This document shows positions 1-9,819 of a stretch of 26,208 nt of DNA, piece by piece. The notes beneath the pieces are model-generated. The model was not told where the DNA came from, did not search any database, and worked only from the letters and a program-made list of their open reading frames with translations. Each line of letters starts with the position of its first letter. Position 1 is the stretch's first letter. The DNA is from JAKACA01 sp050010115 (GTDB lineage: Bacteria; Actinomycetota; Acidimicrobiia; Acidimicrobiales; Bog-793): the NCBI GenBank assembly GCA_050010115.1, contig JBEKLQ010000055.1, positions 1 through 26,208 of the forward strand. The letters are read 5' to 3'. The position numbers and the translations under genes were made by a program.

Positions 1-811
1 TGGCGCCCGGTATCGCTACGACACCGGGGTGGCTGACCACCCAGGCGAGAGCCACTTGCGCGGCGGTGGCGTCGTGAGCCGCTGCGGTCGCTTTCAGCGT
101 GCCGAGCAGGCCGGCGGCACGCTCGAGGTTCTCCGGTAGGAAGGCGGCCTGGCTGGCTCGCATCGCACCGGGCCGGCGGTCGGCGTCGTACCGTGCAGAC
201 AGCAGACCCTGGGCGAGCGGGCTGTAGGCCATCACGACACGCCCGTGCTCGGCCGCCCACGCCGTCGTGCCCCGTAGCGGCCTCCGGTCGACGAGGTTCA
301 GCCGCACCTGGTTCGTGAGCACCGGCCCACCGAGTGCGCGCTCGGCCGCCCGCCATCGACCGAGGGAGAAATTGCTCACGCCGATGTGGCGGATGAGGCC
401 CCGGTCTCGCAGCCGGCTCATCCCGGTCATCTGGGTGCGGAGCGGCACGAGTGGGTTCGGCCAATGGATCTGGTAGAGGTCGATCTCGCTCACACCGAGA
501 CGCCTCGCACTCGCTTCGGCCCGCCAGGCGAGCACCGCCGGGACTGGGGCGACTGGGAATACCTTGGTGGCGATGAAGATTCGCTCGCGCTCGGAGGCGA
601 TCGCACTACCGAGGATCTGCTCGGACCGGCCAAATCCGTAGATCTCGGCCGTGTCGAACAGGTTGATCCCGAGCTCGACCGCGCGGCGAGCGATCTCGCC
701 CGCCTCGTGCTCGGCATACCCGGACCCGTAGCCCCACTCGCGCGATCCGAACTGCCAGGTCCCGAGACCGATGACCGACAGACGCTCTCCTCCGGCTTCG
801 ACGTACCGCAT
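1..811 (-). CDS. Aldo/keto reductase, 3' end beyond the window
   Basis: NADPH-dependent oxidoreductase of the aldo/keto reductase superfamily; the substrate cannot be told from sequence. The frame is open from ATG at 811 to the left edge (about 270 residues), so the C-terminus is missing. All four catalytic residues of the family are visible: Asp53 and Tyr58 in LFDTAEIYG, Lys83 in IATKV and His116 in YQIHWPN. The late VAIPGA strand, typical near the cofactor phosphate site, lies at the window edge. The start is supported by an AAGGAG Shine-Dalgarno sequence that overlaps the TAA stop of the upstream dehydrogenase, with a gap of only 13 nt. The two are therefore almost certainly co-transcribed and translationally linked. 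Family assignment is secure; the physiological role is unknown. Confidence 0.93.
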   Translation of the reverse strand, partial: MRYVEAGGERLSVIGLGTWQFGSREWGYGSGYAEHEAGEIARRAVELGINLFDTAEIYGFGRSEQILGSAIASERERIFIATKVFPVAPVPAVLAWRAEASARRLGVSEIDLYQIHWPNPLVPLRTQMTGMSRLRDRGLIRHIGVSNFSLGRWRAAERALGGPVLTNQVRLNLVDRRPLRGTTAWAAEHGRVVMAYSPLAQGLLSARYDADRRPGAMRASQAAFLPENLERAAGLLGTLKATAAAHDATAAQVALAWVVSHPGVVAIPGA

Positions 812-824
812 GGCGATCAGCTCC

Positions 825-1592
825 TTACTTGGGAGGCATCCGGAGCCCACCGTCGAGGCGGATCGTCTCGCCGTTCAGGTACCCGTTCTCGGCGATCGCC
901 ACGACCAGCTGGCCGAACTCGTCCGGCGTCCCGAGACGCTTGGGGAACAACACCCCCGACCCGAGCGCTTGACGCTGCTCCTCCGGCAGGAGGCCGAGTA
1001 GGGGCGTGTCCATCAGGCCGGGGGCGATGGTGTTGACCCGGATGCCCGCCGGAGCGAGGTCACGTGCCGCCGGAACAGTCATCCCGACGACGCCTCCCTT
1101 GGACGCTGAATACGAGATCTGGCCGATCTGGCCTTCGAACGCCGCCACCGACGCCGTGTTCACGATCACGCCGCGCTCACCATCGGCGAGCGGTTCCGTC
1201 CTGGACATGGCGCTCGCGGCGAGCCGCATGACGTTGAACGTACCGATCAGGTTGACGTTGACGACGGTCTTGAACGCGTCGAAGTCGTGCGGCTCTCCCG
1301 TCCGGCCGATCGTCCGCTGCGCCCAGCCGATGCCGGCGCAGTTGACGGTGATCCTGAATTCACCGGCAGTCGCCGCCAGCTCCACCGCCTGGTTGACCGC
1401 TTCCGGGTCGCCCACGTCGCCAGCCACGTAGCTCGTCGCGCCACCGAGTTCCTCGGCGAACGCTTTTGCCCGCGCTTCGTCGCGGTCGAAGATCGTGACG
1501 GTGGCACCCGCTGCCCGGAGCGCCTGAGCGGTCGCTGCACCGAGGCCCGAAGCCCCGCCCGTCACGAGCGCTGATGTGTTGTTGATACGCAT
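825..1592 (-). CDS. SDR family dehydrogenase, HSD10-like (3-hydroxyacyl-CoA dehydrogenase type 2)
   Basis: A 255-residue short-chain dehydrogenase/reductase. It has the NAD(P)-binding glycine motif TGGASGLG at residues 11-18, a NCAG motif near 84, the structural Asn of NVNLIGT near 114, and the catalytic Ser148, Tyr161 and Lys165. The stretch NTASVAAFEGQIGQ followed by YSASKGGVVGMT and ARDLAP is characteristic of the 17-beta-HSD10 / 3-hydroxy-2-methylbutyryl-CoA dehydrogenase group. That group oxidises short 3-hydroxyacyl-CoAs in branched-chain amino acid and fatty acid breakdown. The start is ATG at 1592, preceded at 6 nt by TAGGTT, so it is probably leaderless. It lies 61 nt downstream of rnhA and 13 nt upstream of the aldo/keto reductase. 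The subfamily is inferred from motifs recalled from memory; the substrate is not proven. Confidence 0.9.
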   Translation of the reverse strand: MRINNTSALVTGGASGLGAATAQALRAAGATVTIFDRDEARAKAFAEELGGATSYVAGDVGDPEAVNQAVELAATAGEFRITVNCAGIGWAQRTIGRTGEPHDFDAFKTVVNVNLIGTFNVMRLAASAMSRTEPLADGERGVIVNTASVAAFEGQIGQISYSASKGGVVGMTVPAARDLAPAGIRVNTIAPGLMDTPLLGLLPEEQRQALGSGVLFPKRLGTPDEFGQLVVAIAENGYLNGETIRLDGGLRMPPK

Positions 1593-1601
1593 GTCAACAA
1601 C
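1578..1601. promoter_or_regulatory. 8-bp inverted repeat across the SDR start (likely operator)
   Basis: Perfect 8-bp arms, GTTGTTGA (1578-1585) and TCAACAAC (1594-1601), are separated by 8 bp. The start codon of the dehydrogenase lies in the spacer and the outer arm touches the -10 box (1599-1604). If the gene is leaderless, the repeat covers roughly -9 to +15, a standard position for a TetR- or GntR-type repressor site. The mRNA hairpin would place the start codon in its loop, so translational control is an alternative. No obvious regulator gene lies next to it. Confidence 0.5.
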
Positions 1602-1604
1602 CTA
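1599..1604 (-). promoter_or_regulatory. -10 box of the SDR-AKR operon (TAGGTT)
   Basis: Reading the minus strand, TAGGTT is followed by exactly 6 nt and then ATG, matching the TAnnnT-N6-ATG leaderless pattern repeated elsewhere in the window. No convincing Shine-Dalgarno sequence precedes this ATG, which supports leaderless initiation. Confidence 0.6.
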
Positions 1605-1652
1605 GGAGATGCACGGCCCTCCGGCACAATCCGGCCCAGTCCGGCCGCCCCG

Positions 1653-2111
1653 TCAGCCCGCCGACGCCGCCTGCTGTAGACGGGCCGCCTCGGTGGCCAG
1701 GCGGTCGGCGAGGATGTTGCCCTCGCTGGTGCCGTGCCCCTTCACCCAGATGAGCTCGATCTCGCCCTTGCGCTCGTCGACGACGGCTTCAACCAGCGGG
1801 TGCCAGAGATCCTGGTTGGCGACGGGCTCGCCCTTCGAGTTCCTCCAGCCCTTGGCGCGCCACCCCGCCCACCACCGCTGGCGGAAGCAGTTCACGACGT
1901 ACGTCGAGTCGCTCATGATCCGCAGCCGGCCAGGGAATGCCTCGACGGCCCGGATCACCGCCGTCAGCTCCATCCGCTGGTTCGTCGTGCTCGCCGCGTA
2001 GCCACTCTCGTAGTGGCCCGGATCGACCGCCCAGGCCCAGCCGCCGGGACCTGGGTTGCGGATGCAGGCACCGTCGGTGAAGACGATGACGGGTTCGAGG
2101 AGCTCTCGCAC
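1653..2111 (-). CDS. rnhA: Ribonuclease HI
   Basis: A 152-residue cytoplasmic endonuclease that cuts the RNA strand of RNA:DNA hybrids in R-loop removal and replication. The DEDD metal-binding set is complete: Asp13 in VFTDGAC, Glu48 in QRMELTAV, Asp68 in MSDSTYV and Asp136 in ILADRLA. The catalytic-loop His126 is in WVKGHG. The tryptophan- and lysine-rich stretch from about 80 to 93 is the basic substrate-binding handle found in E. coli-type enzymes. The length is normal for the family. The start is GTG at 2111, placed 6 nt after a TAGGGT box on the minus strand, so the message is probably leaderless. It is divergent from aceE, with 90 bp between the starts. Confidence 0.95.
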   Translation of the reverse strand: MRELLEPVIVFTDGACIRNPGPGGWAWAVDPGHYESGYAASTTNQRMELTAVIRAVEAFPGRLRIMSDSTYVVNCFRQRWWAGWRAKGWRNSKGEPVANQDLWHPLVEAVVDERKGEIELIWVKGHGTSEGNILADRLATEAARLQQAASAG

Positions 2112-2117
2112 GCGGCG

Positions 2118-2123
2118 ACCCTA
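2118..2123 (-). promoter_or_regulatory. -10 box of rnhA (TAGGGT)
   Basis: On the minus strand TAGGGT stands 6 nt before the GTG start of rnhA, the same geometry as the other leaderless starts here. It shares a 90-bp divergent intergenic region with aceE. Confidence 0.55.
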
Positions 2124-2189
2124 GGCCGCCAGGAGTTCCGCGCCAACGACCCTCACCGTGCCGATGCTGGAGGACCGCGCCAACGGCGC

Positions 2190-2195
2190 GACAAT
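2190..2195 (+). promoter_or_regulatory. -10 box of aceE (GACAAT)
   Basis: GACAAT is followed by 6 nt and then GTG at 2202. It conserves the important A at position 2 and T at position 6. No Shine-Dalgarno sequence is visible before this GTG, which agrees with leaderless translation and helps choose the start. Confidence 0.45.
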
Positions 2196-2201
2196 CGCAG
2201 G

Positions 2202-4919
<2,718 letters not shown>

Positions 4920-5015
4920 ACCCACTCGCTCATTGGCCGTTAGTCCAGCGCCGGAAGTTCCCGCGGGCCAGAATGTGACAACGGCAGCGCGAGAGCGCCG
5001 GCCACCGGGAGACAC

Positions 5016-7955
5016 GTGGAGGAACGAGAGACCGCAGGCATCACGACTCGGCTGATCCTGGACTACGTCCGGGCGCGCCGCGGCGACGCCGGCGTGCGGG
5101 AGATGCTGGATCTCGCTGGTGAGACGCGGCCTCTTCATGTGCTCGAGAACCCTCGCGTCTGGTCCACCTACAACGCGCGGGTGCGGCTGTTCGACGCAGC
5201 CGGCCAGGTGACCGGCGATCCGGCCGTCGCTCAGCGGATCGGCGAGTCGGTGCTCACCTCGAGGGCCCATCCCGTGTTGCGGGCGACTGTGGCCCGGCTC
5301 GGTTCGCCGCGGGCGCTCTTCCGTGCGCTACCGACGGTGCACTCGAAATTCGACTCGGCTGCCGCGACCCGCCTGCTCGAGCTCGGGGACAACCGCGCCG
5401 TCGTTGCGTTCCGTACGCTCCCCCGTCACGAGCCAAACCGCCATGACTGCCTGTTCGTACACGGGCTGTTGTCCCAGTGCGGCGTCCTTTGGGGCCTCCC
5501 CCCGGCGTTGGTCAACCAGGAGACCTGCCAGATGGACGGGGCGCCGGAATGCATCTTCGAGGTGACCTGGCAAGGCTCGTGGAGATTGTCCCTGAGGTCG
5601 CAACTCGGTCGACGGGCCCAGTCACTGCTCGGGCCCGGTCGCGGTCGCGGCCCAGTGGAGCCGGGCGGCGCATCCTCGGCAGACACGCCGGAGCTCGCGA
5701 GCGTGTACCGGGCGCAGCTCAGTGAGCTCCAGCAGACGCTCCTCGAGCTCATGGAGACCCGGGACCTCGACCAAGTCCTCCGCCGTGTCACCGATCGCGC
5801 AGGCCTCGCCGTGGCCTCGCAACGGCTGCTCTTCGCCGCCCTGCCCTGGCCGGACGCGCCGCCGCGCGTCTACTCGGACGGGTTCGACGAGGCCGAGGCG
5901 GAGCGCCTTGCCGGCGACGCGCTCGCTGGGCGCGAGCCGATCTTCGAGATCGCCGGGGCGCGAGCCGAGGTAATCGTCGCCGACGTCCGCTCGCCCGAGC
6001 GCGACTACGGGAAGATCGTGGCGTTCTCGGCTGCACCGTTCATCGCCGAAGAGGAGGAGCTGCTCGCCGCGTACGCCAAGCTTGCCGCCGCCACCTTGGA
6101 CACGGTCTTTGCGCTCGACACTGCCCGCGATCGCCAGCGCAGCGCCGAGATCCTCGGAGCGTTCTCCCGGCAGCTCATCGAAGTTCGGGATCTGAACGAG
6201 CTCGTGCACGTGACGGTCAGCGCCGTACGCGCCGTGGGCAACGCGGATACGGCCATCCTCCTCGGCCACGACGAGGAGAACGGCATTCTCCGGTCGCTCG
6301 GGCACGACGGCTACTCCGCGGACCTCGCGGCAGTCCTCGATGACTTGGTGGTCCGGCCGGAAGACACCCCGATGCTCGAGCAAATTCTGTCGGTTCCCGA
6401 GGAGCCGCGGTTCTTCCACCGGGCGGACACGGACCCGTACATCCGGGCGATGTTCGAGTTCTTCGACATCGAGGTGAGTGCACTGATGGCCGTGAGGTCG
6501 GAGCACCGGGTCTTCGGCATCATCGGCGCCTGCTGGCAACCCGGCAGCCCGAACACACCGGAGATGGACAGGGAGCTGTTCGGCCGGCTCGGCAGCATCG
6601 CCGACCAGGCGGCGGGGGCCTGGGAGAAGACTCTGCTCCTCGAGCAAGTCCGGCATCAGGCGTCGATCGACTCGCTGACCGGTCTCGCCAACCGCCGCGT
6701 CTTCACGGAGTTGCTGGCCGAGCTGCTGGGCCACGACCACGGCAGCCAGCTCGCCGTGTTGTTCTGCGACCTCGACCGCTTCAAGGGGGTGAACGACGCC
6801 CTCGGTCACGCTGCGGGTGACGAATTGCTCGTCGCGGTCGGGAGACGACTGTCGCACTGCGTCCGGAGCGACGACCTCGTGGCTCGCCTCGGCGGTGACG
6901 AGTTCACGGTTCTGCTCACCGAAGTCGACGGCCCCCAAACGCTCCACGCGTTCGCTGCGAAGGTGCGCGGTGAGATGGCTGATCCCTTCGAGCTCGAAGG
7001 CTCCCAGCTCGTCGTGCACCTCAGCATCGGAGCAGTCATCACACGGCCGGGCGAGTTGAGCGTGAAGGATGTGCTGCGCCGCGCCGATACGGCCATGTAC
7101 ACGGCCAAGGCCAGGGGTGGTGACCGGCTCCTGCTGTTCGAAGAACACATGCTGCTCGTGCGCTCCGAGCGCGTGGAGCTCGAAGCGAGCCTCGCCGAGG
7201 CTGCCAATCACCTCGACCAGTTCGCAGTGCTGTACCAGCCGCAGGTCGCCCTCGACTCCAATCGGATCGTGGGTGCGGAGGCGCTCGTGCGGTGGGACCA
7301 CCCGCTGCGCGGTCGCCTCACGCCGGATCGCTTCTTGGCGCTGGCCGAAGACACTGGCTTCGTCGTGCCCATGGACCTACACGTGCTTCGCACCGCCCTC
7401 ACGGACGCAGCCGCGTGGCGGGCCGAAGGGCTCGCGATCCAGATCGCCGTCAACTTCTCGGCAAGCACGTTGACGTCGCCCGACCTCGTGACCCTCGTGA
7501 AGCGAGAGCTCGAGCTGGCGGACGTGCCCGGCACGCTCCTCGAGATCGAGCTGACCGAATCCGCTGCCGTCACCGACGCGGCCGACCTCGGCGACAAGCT
7601 GCTGCAGCTCTGCGATCTCGGTATCTCCATCGCCATCGACGACGTGGGGACCGGCTACTCCTCGCTGGCGCTGCTGCACCGCTTGCCGGCACAGCGGATC
7701 AAGATCGATCGGAGTTTCGTCACGAAGATCACCGAGGATCCGGTCAGCCGCTCGGTCGTCGAAGCCGTGCTGCTGCTCGCTGATCGCCTCGGCCAAGGCG
7801 TGATCGCCGAGGGCATCGAGACCCCCGAGCAAGCCGACGCGCTCTTGCGGCTCGGGTGCCGGCTAGGGCAGGGCTACCTCTACTCCCGACCAGTCGAGCC
7901 GGCCGAGCTGGCGCGGCTGGCCCGGGGGGTCGAGGGCCGGGCGCTGCCGTCGTAA
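5016..7955 (+). CDS. Cyclic-di-GMP protein: V4R-like, two GAF, GGDEF and EAL domains
   Basis: A 979-residue soluble sensor-effector for cyclic di-GMP; no membrane segments are evident. Residues about 60-190 resemble a V4R-type ligand domain ending in the cysteine pair of ETCQMDGAPECIFEV. Two GAF-like regions follow (about 250-370 and 374-545). The diguanylate cyclase domain starts at SLTGLANRR and holds an intact GGDEF (626-630). A product-inhibition site RSDD (617-620) lies exactly five residues before it. The phosphodiesterase domain has EAL (755-757, EALVRW), the Asn of VNFSAS, ELTES, DDVGTGYSS, KIDRSFV, EGIET and GQGYLYSRP. Both catalytic domains look active, so the net output is presumably set by the sensors. 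The start is GTG, 8 nt after a GGGAG sequence and 96 nt after aceE. The ligand is unknown and the V4R assignment is tentative. Confidence 0.92.
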   Translation: MEERETAGITTRLILDYVRARRGDAGVREMLDLAGETRPLHVLENPRVWSTYNARVRLFDAAGQVTGDPAVAQRIGESVLTSRAHPVLRATVARLGSPRALFRALPTVHSKFDSAAATRLLELGDNRAVVAFRTLPRHEPNRHDCLFVHGLLSQCGVLWGLPPALVNQETCQMDGAPECIFEVTWQGSWRLSLRSQLGRRAQSLLGPGRGRGPVEPGGASSADTPELASVYRAQLSELQQTLLELMETRDLDQVLRRVTDRAGLAVASQRLLFAALPWPDAPPRVYSDGFDEAEAERLAGDALAGREPIFEIAGARAEVIVADVRSPERDYGKIVAFSAAPFIAEEEELLAAYAKLAAATLDTVFALDTARDRQRSAEILGAFSRQLIEVRDLNELVHVTVSAVRAVGNADTAILLGHDEENGILRSLGHDGYSADLAAVLDDLVVRPEDTPMLEQILSVPEEPRFFHRADTDPYIRAMFEFFDIEVSALMAVRSEHRVFGIIGACWQPGSPNTPEMDRELFGRLGSIADQAAGAWEKTLLLEQVRHQASIDSLTGLANRRVFTELLAELLGHDHGSQLAVLFCDLDRFKGVNDALGHAAGDELLVAVGRRLSHCVRSDDLVARLGGDEFTVLLTEVDGPQTLHAFAAKVRGEMADPFELEGSQLVVHLSIGAVITRPGELSVKDVLRRADTAMYTAKARGGDRLLLFEEHMLLVRSERVELEASLAEAANHLDQFAVLYQPQVALDSNRIVGAEALVRWDHPLRGRLTPDRFLALAEDTGFVVPMDLHVLRTALTDAAAWRAEGLAIQIAVNFSASTLTSPDLVTLVKRELELADVPGTLLEIELTESAAVTDAADLGDKLLQLCDLGISIAIDDVGTGYSSLALLHRLPAQRIKIDRSFVTKITEDPVSRSVVEAVLLLADRLGQGVIAEGIETPEQADALLRLGCRLGQGYLYSRPVEPAELARLARGVEGRALPS

Positions 7956-8025
7956 GGGCCGGTGGCCGAGGCCAACTCGCGTTCACGCGACGGCGGACGC
8001 CGCTGCTCGGCTCTTGGCCCCCTGC

Positions 8026-8031
8026 CATACT
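8026..8031 (+). promoter_or_regulatory. -10 box (CATACT) upstream of the GNAT locus
   Basis: CATACT is followed by 6 nt and GTG at 8038, again the leaderless geometry. It is the best promoter candidate for the acetyltransferase gene, whose own start lies 138 nt downstream. Confidence 0.45.
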
Positions 8032-8037
8032 CTGTCG

Positions 8038-8175
8038 GTGCTGTCGTCGATGAACCGCGGCCAACGAGTCCCGGTCGTGCGCCTCGGGGTCGATCTCTCG
8101 ACCGTCGTGTCCGTGCTCCTGCTCCGGTCACCGTCGCCGAAGCAGGGCTCGCCCGAGAACGAGGCGCGCCGGTAA
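8038..8175 (+). CDS. Possible 45-residue leader ORF abutting the GNAT gene
   Basis: This open frame starts at GTG 8038 (or ATG 8050) and ends with TAA directly before the GTG of the acetyltransferase. It lies in the same reading frame as that gene. The peptide (beginning VLSSMNRGQRVPVVRLG) has a short hydrophobic stretch, STVVSVLLLRS, but no recognised domain. It has a promoter-like box at leaderless spacing. It could be a translated leader that couples initiation of the downstream gene, an N-terminal extension cut off by a recent stop codon, or a chance ORF. I give it low confidence because nothing but position and promoter supports it. Confidence 0.3.
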   Translation: MLSSMNRGQRVPVVRLGVDLSTVVSVLLLRSPSPKQGSPENEARR

Positions 8176-8676
8176 GTGGAGATCCGGGAAGTACGACCCG
8201 ACGAGTTCGACAGCCTCGGCCAGATCACGGTCGAGGCCTACCGGCAGCTCCAGCGGGGTGCGCCGCTTGGAGCCTACGAGGACAGCCTCATGGACGTCGC
8301 CGGCAGGGCCGCCGACAGCGTGGTCCTCGTTGCGGTGGACGACAACGGTGACCTCCTGGGTGGAGTCACCTATGTGCCCGACTCGACGCGGGCCATGAGC
8401 GAATTCGAGGACCTCGAGGCCGCCGGGATCCGGATGCTGGCCGTGCGGCCGGATCGCCAGGGCGCCGGGGTGGGCCGCGCCCTGACCGAGGAGTGCATCG
8501 CTCGAGCCCGCGCCGACGGCCGCTCCAAGGTGATGTTGCACTCGACCGAAATCATGGAGGTGGCCCGGGGGATGTACGGGCGGATGGGTTTCGAGGAGAC
8601 GCCCGAGCTGGATGCCTGGGTGACGGGCACATCGCGAGACCCGCTGCGGCTCATCGCCTTCGTCCGGTCGCTCTGA
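8176..8676 (+). CDS. GNAT family N-acetyltransferase
   Basis: A 166-residue acetyl-CoA-dependent acyltransferase of the GCN5-related family; the acceptor is unknown. The first strand VEIREVRPDE is typical of the fold's beginning, which supports the GTG start at 8176. The acetyl-CoA pyrophosphate-binding motif A is MLAVRPDRQGAGVGRAL (about 87-103), with Gln95 and the GxG turn. YGRMGFEETPE near residue 135 is the usual beta6-alpha4 signature. No Shine-Dalgarno sequence is evident; the start codon directly follows the TAA of a same-frame leader, so reinitiation is plausible. The gene is convergent with the YCII gene, leaving only 52 bp between them. Confidence 0.9.
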   Translation: MEIREVRPDEFDSLGQITVEAYRQLQRGAPLGAYEDSLMDVAGRAADSVVLVAVDDNGDLLGGVTYVPDSTRAMSEFEDLEAAGIRMLAVRPDRQGAGVGRALTEECIARARADGRSKVMLHSTEIMEVARGMYGRMGFEETPELDAWVTGTSRDPLRLIAFVRSL

Positions 8677-8728
8677 GTGGGAAACGGGTCGCACCCCGGG
8701 CTGGTGACTGCGCGAGATGCGCCCGCTC

Positions 8729-9037
8729 TCAGAACGGCAGCGCCTCGTGGACGTCGATGGTGCCGCCGTCGGACAGGACGGGACATCCGGCAGCCTTGTC
8801 CGTTGCTTCCGACAGGCTGTCGGCCGAGATGATCAGGTAGCCGGTAAGGGGCAGGCCTTGGCGCGTCGAGCCGTCCGCCACGATCGACACAGCGGGCCCG
8901 AGCGGACCGCCCGAATCGAGGACGCTGTCGCCCAGATCCCGGTACCAGGTCATCCAGGCGGTCGCCAGCGCGTCGGCTTCCTCAGGCGTGTCACCCATGC
9001 CCTCATGGCCCGCGTAGAGCAGCACAAACTTCGCCAT
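8729..9037 (-). CDS. YCII (DGPF-type) domain protein
   Basis: A 102-residue protein that begins AKFVLLYAGHEG and contains DLGDSVLDSGGPLGP, LTGYLIISADSLSEA and a CPVLSDGGTIDVHE end. This is the pattern of small actinobacterial YCII-related proteins with a dimeric ferredoxin-like fold. Some members are enzymes, but most have no assigned reaction. The start is ATG at 9037, preceded by GGAGG at good spacing; an upstream in-frame start would ignore this strong site. It lies 16 nt downstream of a 49-residue gene and not far from an SRPBCC gene. YCII and SRPBCC genes often travel together with ECF sigma factors, though no sigma factor is present here. Confidence 0.85.
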   Translation of the reverse strand: MAKFVLLYAGHEGMGDTPEEADALATAWMTWYRDLGDSVLDSGGPLGPAVSIVADGSTRQGLPLTGYLIISADSLSEATDKAAGCPVLSDGGTIDVHEALPF

Positions 9038-9053
9038 TGTGGCCTCCTGTCCC

Positions 9054-9203
9054 CTACGAGCCTTCAATCTGGTCTGTGAGCAAGTAACCAACGATCTCGC
9101 CGACCTCTTCAGCGGTGAGCTCCAGCGTGGCGTCGCCTACTGGAAGCTCGACCCGCTGCACGCTGGGGTGGTCCTCCGGTCCCGACCCGGTCGCGTCGTG
9201 CAT
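9054..9203 (-). CDS. Small 49-residue protein of unknown function, leaderless
   Basis: This ORF is under 50 codons and easy to miss. It starts at ATG 9203 and ends at TAG 9054. The product is acidic (MHDATGSGPEDHPS, then VELPVGDATLELTAEEVGEI, then VGYLLTDQIEGS). It looks like a disordered N-terminus followed by a beta hairpin and an amphipathic helix. Support for it being real: codon use is normal for the genome, the -10-like CATGAT stands exactly 6 nt before the ATG, and the YCII gene follows after 16 nt with its own ribosome site. I recognise no family. A role in the same unit as the YCII protein is inference from position only. Confidence 0.6.
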   Translation of the reverse strand: MHDATGSGPEDHPSVQRVELPVGDATLELTAEEVGEIVGYLLTDQIEGS

Positions 9204-9209
9204 GGCGTC

Positions 9210-9215
9210 ATCATG
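9210..9215 (-). promoter_or_regulatory. -10 box (CATGAT) for the 49-residue gene and YCII gene
   Basis: On the minus strand CATGAT is followed by 6 nt and ATG at 9203. It matches the leaderless pattern and would drive both small genes. The rest of the 9204-9318 gap shows nothing else I can support. Confidence 0.45.
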
Positions 9216-9318
9216 CCGGACCAACGGCCGCCAGGCCGGTTGGTGCCGTGTTTCGGCAGCCGCGTCGAGCTAGCCGCCCTGGGCAGGAGCTTCTCTGAAA
9301 CGCTCGCCGCAGTCCAGT

Positions 9319-9765
9319 TCAGCCGTACAGCAGCGATCCCGGAGTGGTGAGGAGCTCGCCGGTCTCGAGCCATGTCTTCAGGCCGGAGAGGATCATCGGC
9401 CAGCCGCCGTAGAGTTGAGGGTCAGCGCCATCGCGAAGCCGGTCGTGGGTGACGATCAGGCGGCAGGAGTCGCCGATCGGTTCGATTTCCCAGGTGACCC
9501 TGGAGGTTCCCTCGCTCTTAACGTCGCCGCTCCGGAGCGCAACCATGGTCTGGACGAGCCGGCGCGGGAGGTCGACCTCTATGTTCACCCCTTCGCCGAG
9601 GAGTCCGGGCGCTTTCGGGTTGCTCATCTCCAAGCGCGAGCCTGGTGTCCAGTCCGAGCTGACCCGGTTGCCGAACTGGTACTTGCCCCTGATATCGGCG
9701 TCGGTCATCGCCTCCCAGAGGCGCTCCGGGGTGGTGCGGATGTAGATCTCGAAGACTTTCTCCAT
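9319..9765 (-). CDS. SRPBCC (AHSA1/START-like) domain protein
   Basis: A 148-residue protein of the SRPBCC fold, the AHSA1-like group, which forms a helix-grip cavity for hydrophobic ligands. The N-terminus EIYIRTTPERLWEAMTD is the standard family opening. GDSCRLIVTHDR and GGWPMILSGLKTWLETGE are the usual closing strand and helix. The start is ATG at 9765, with GGAGG a few nucleotides before it; a longer frame upstream lacks family homology. Such genes are often paired with ArsR regulators or YCII genes. Here the YCII gene lies downstream on the same strand, after a 115-nt gap that holds its own promoter. The ligand is unknown. Confidence 0.88.
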   Translation of the reverse strand: MEKVFEIYIRTTPERLWEAMTDADIRGKYQFGNRVSSDWTPGSRLEMSNPKAPGLLGEGVNIEVDLPRRLVQTMVALRSGDVKSEGTSRVTWEIEPIGDSCRLIVTHDRLRDGADPQLYGGWPMILSGLKTWLETGELLTTPGSLLYG

Positions 9766-9807
9766 GGGGTCCTCCGTTCTGTGCTCGAGGTCGCTGGGCG
9801 GGATCGC

Positions 9808-9813
9808 TAAGTT
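9808..9813 (+). promoter_or_regulatory. -10 box (TAAGTT) before the cyclase remnant
   Basis: TAAGTT is followed by 6 nt and ATG at 9820. It is a good leaderless promoter and probably now serves the hydrolase gene at 10011, because the cyclase coding sequence behind it is degenerate. Confidence 0.5.
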
Positions 9814-9819
9814 GCGGCG

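Noticed and set aside
5622..7301. 559-codon open frame on the minus strand opposite the GGDEF/EAL gene
   Set aside because: Antisense shadow of a gene with clear catalytic motifs; no ribosome site or homology of its own.
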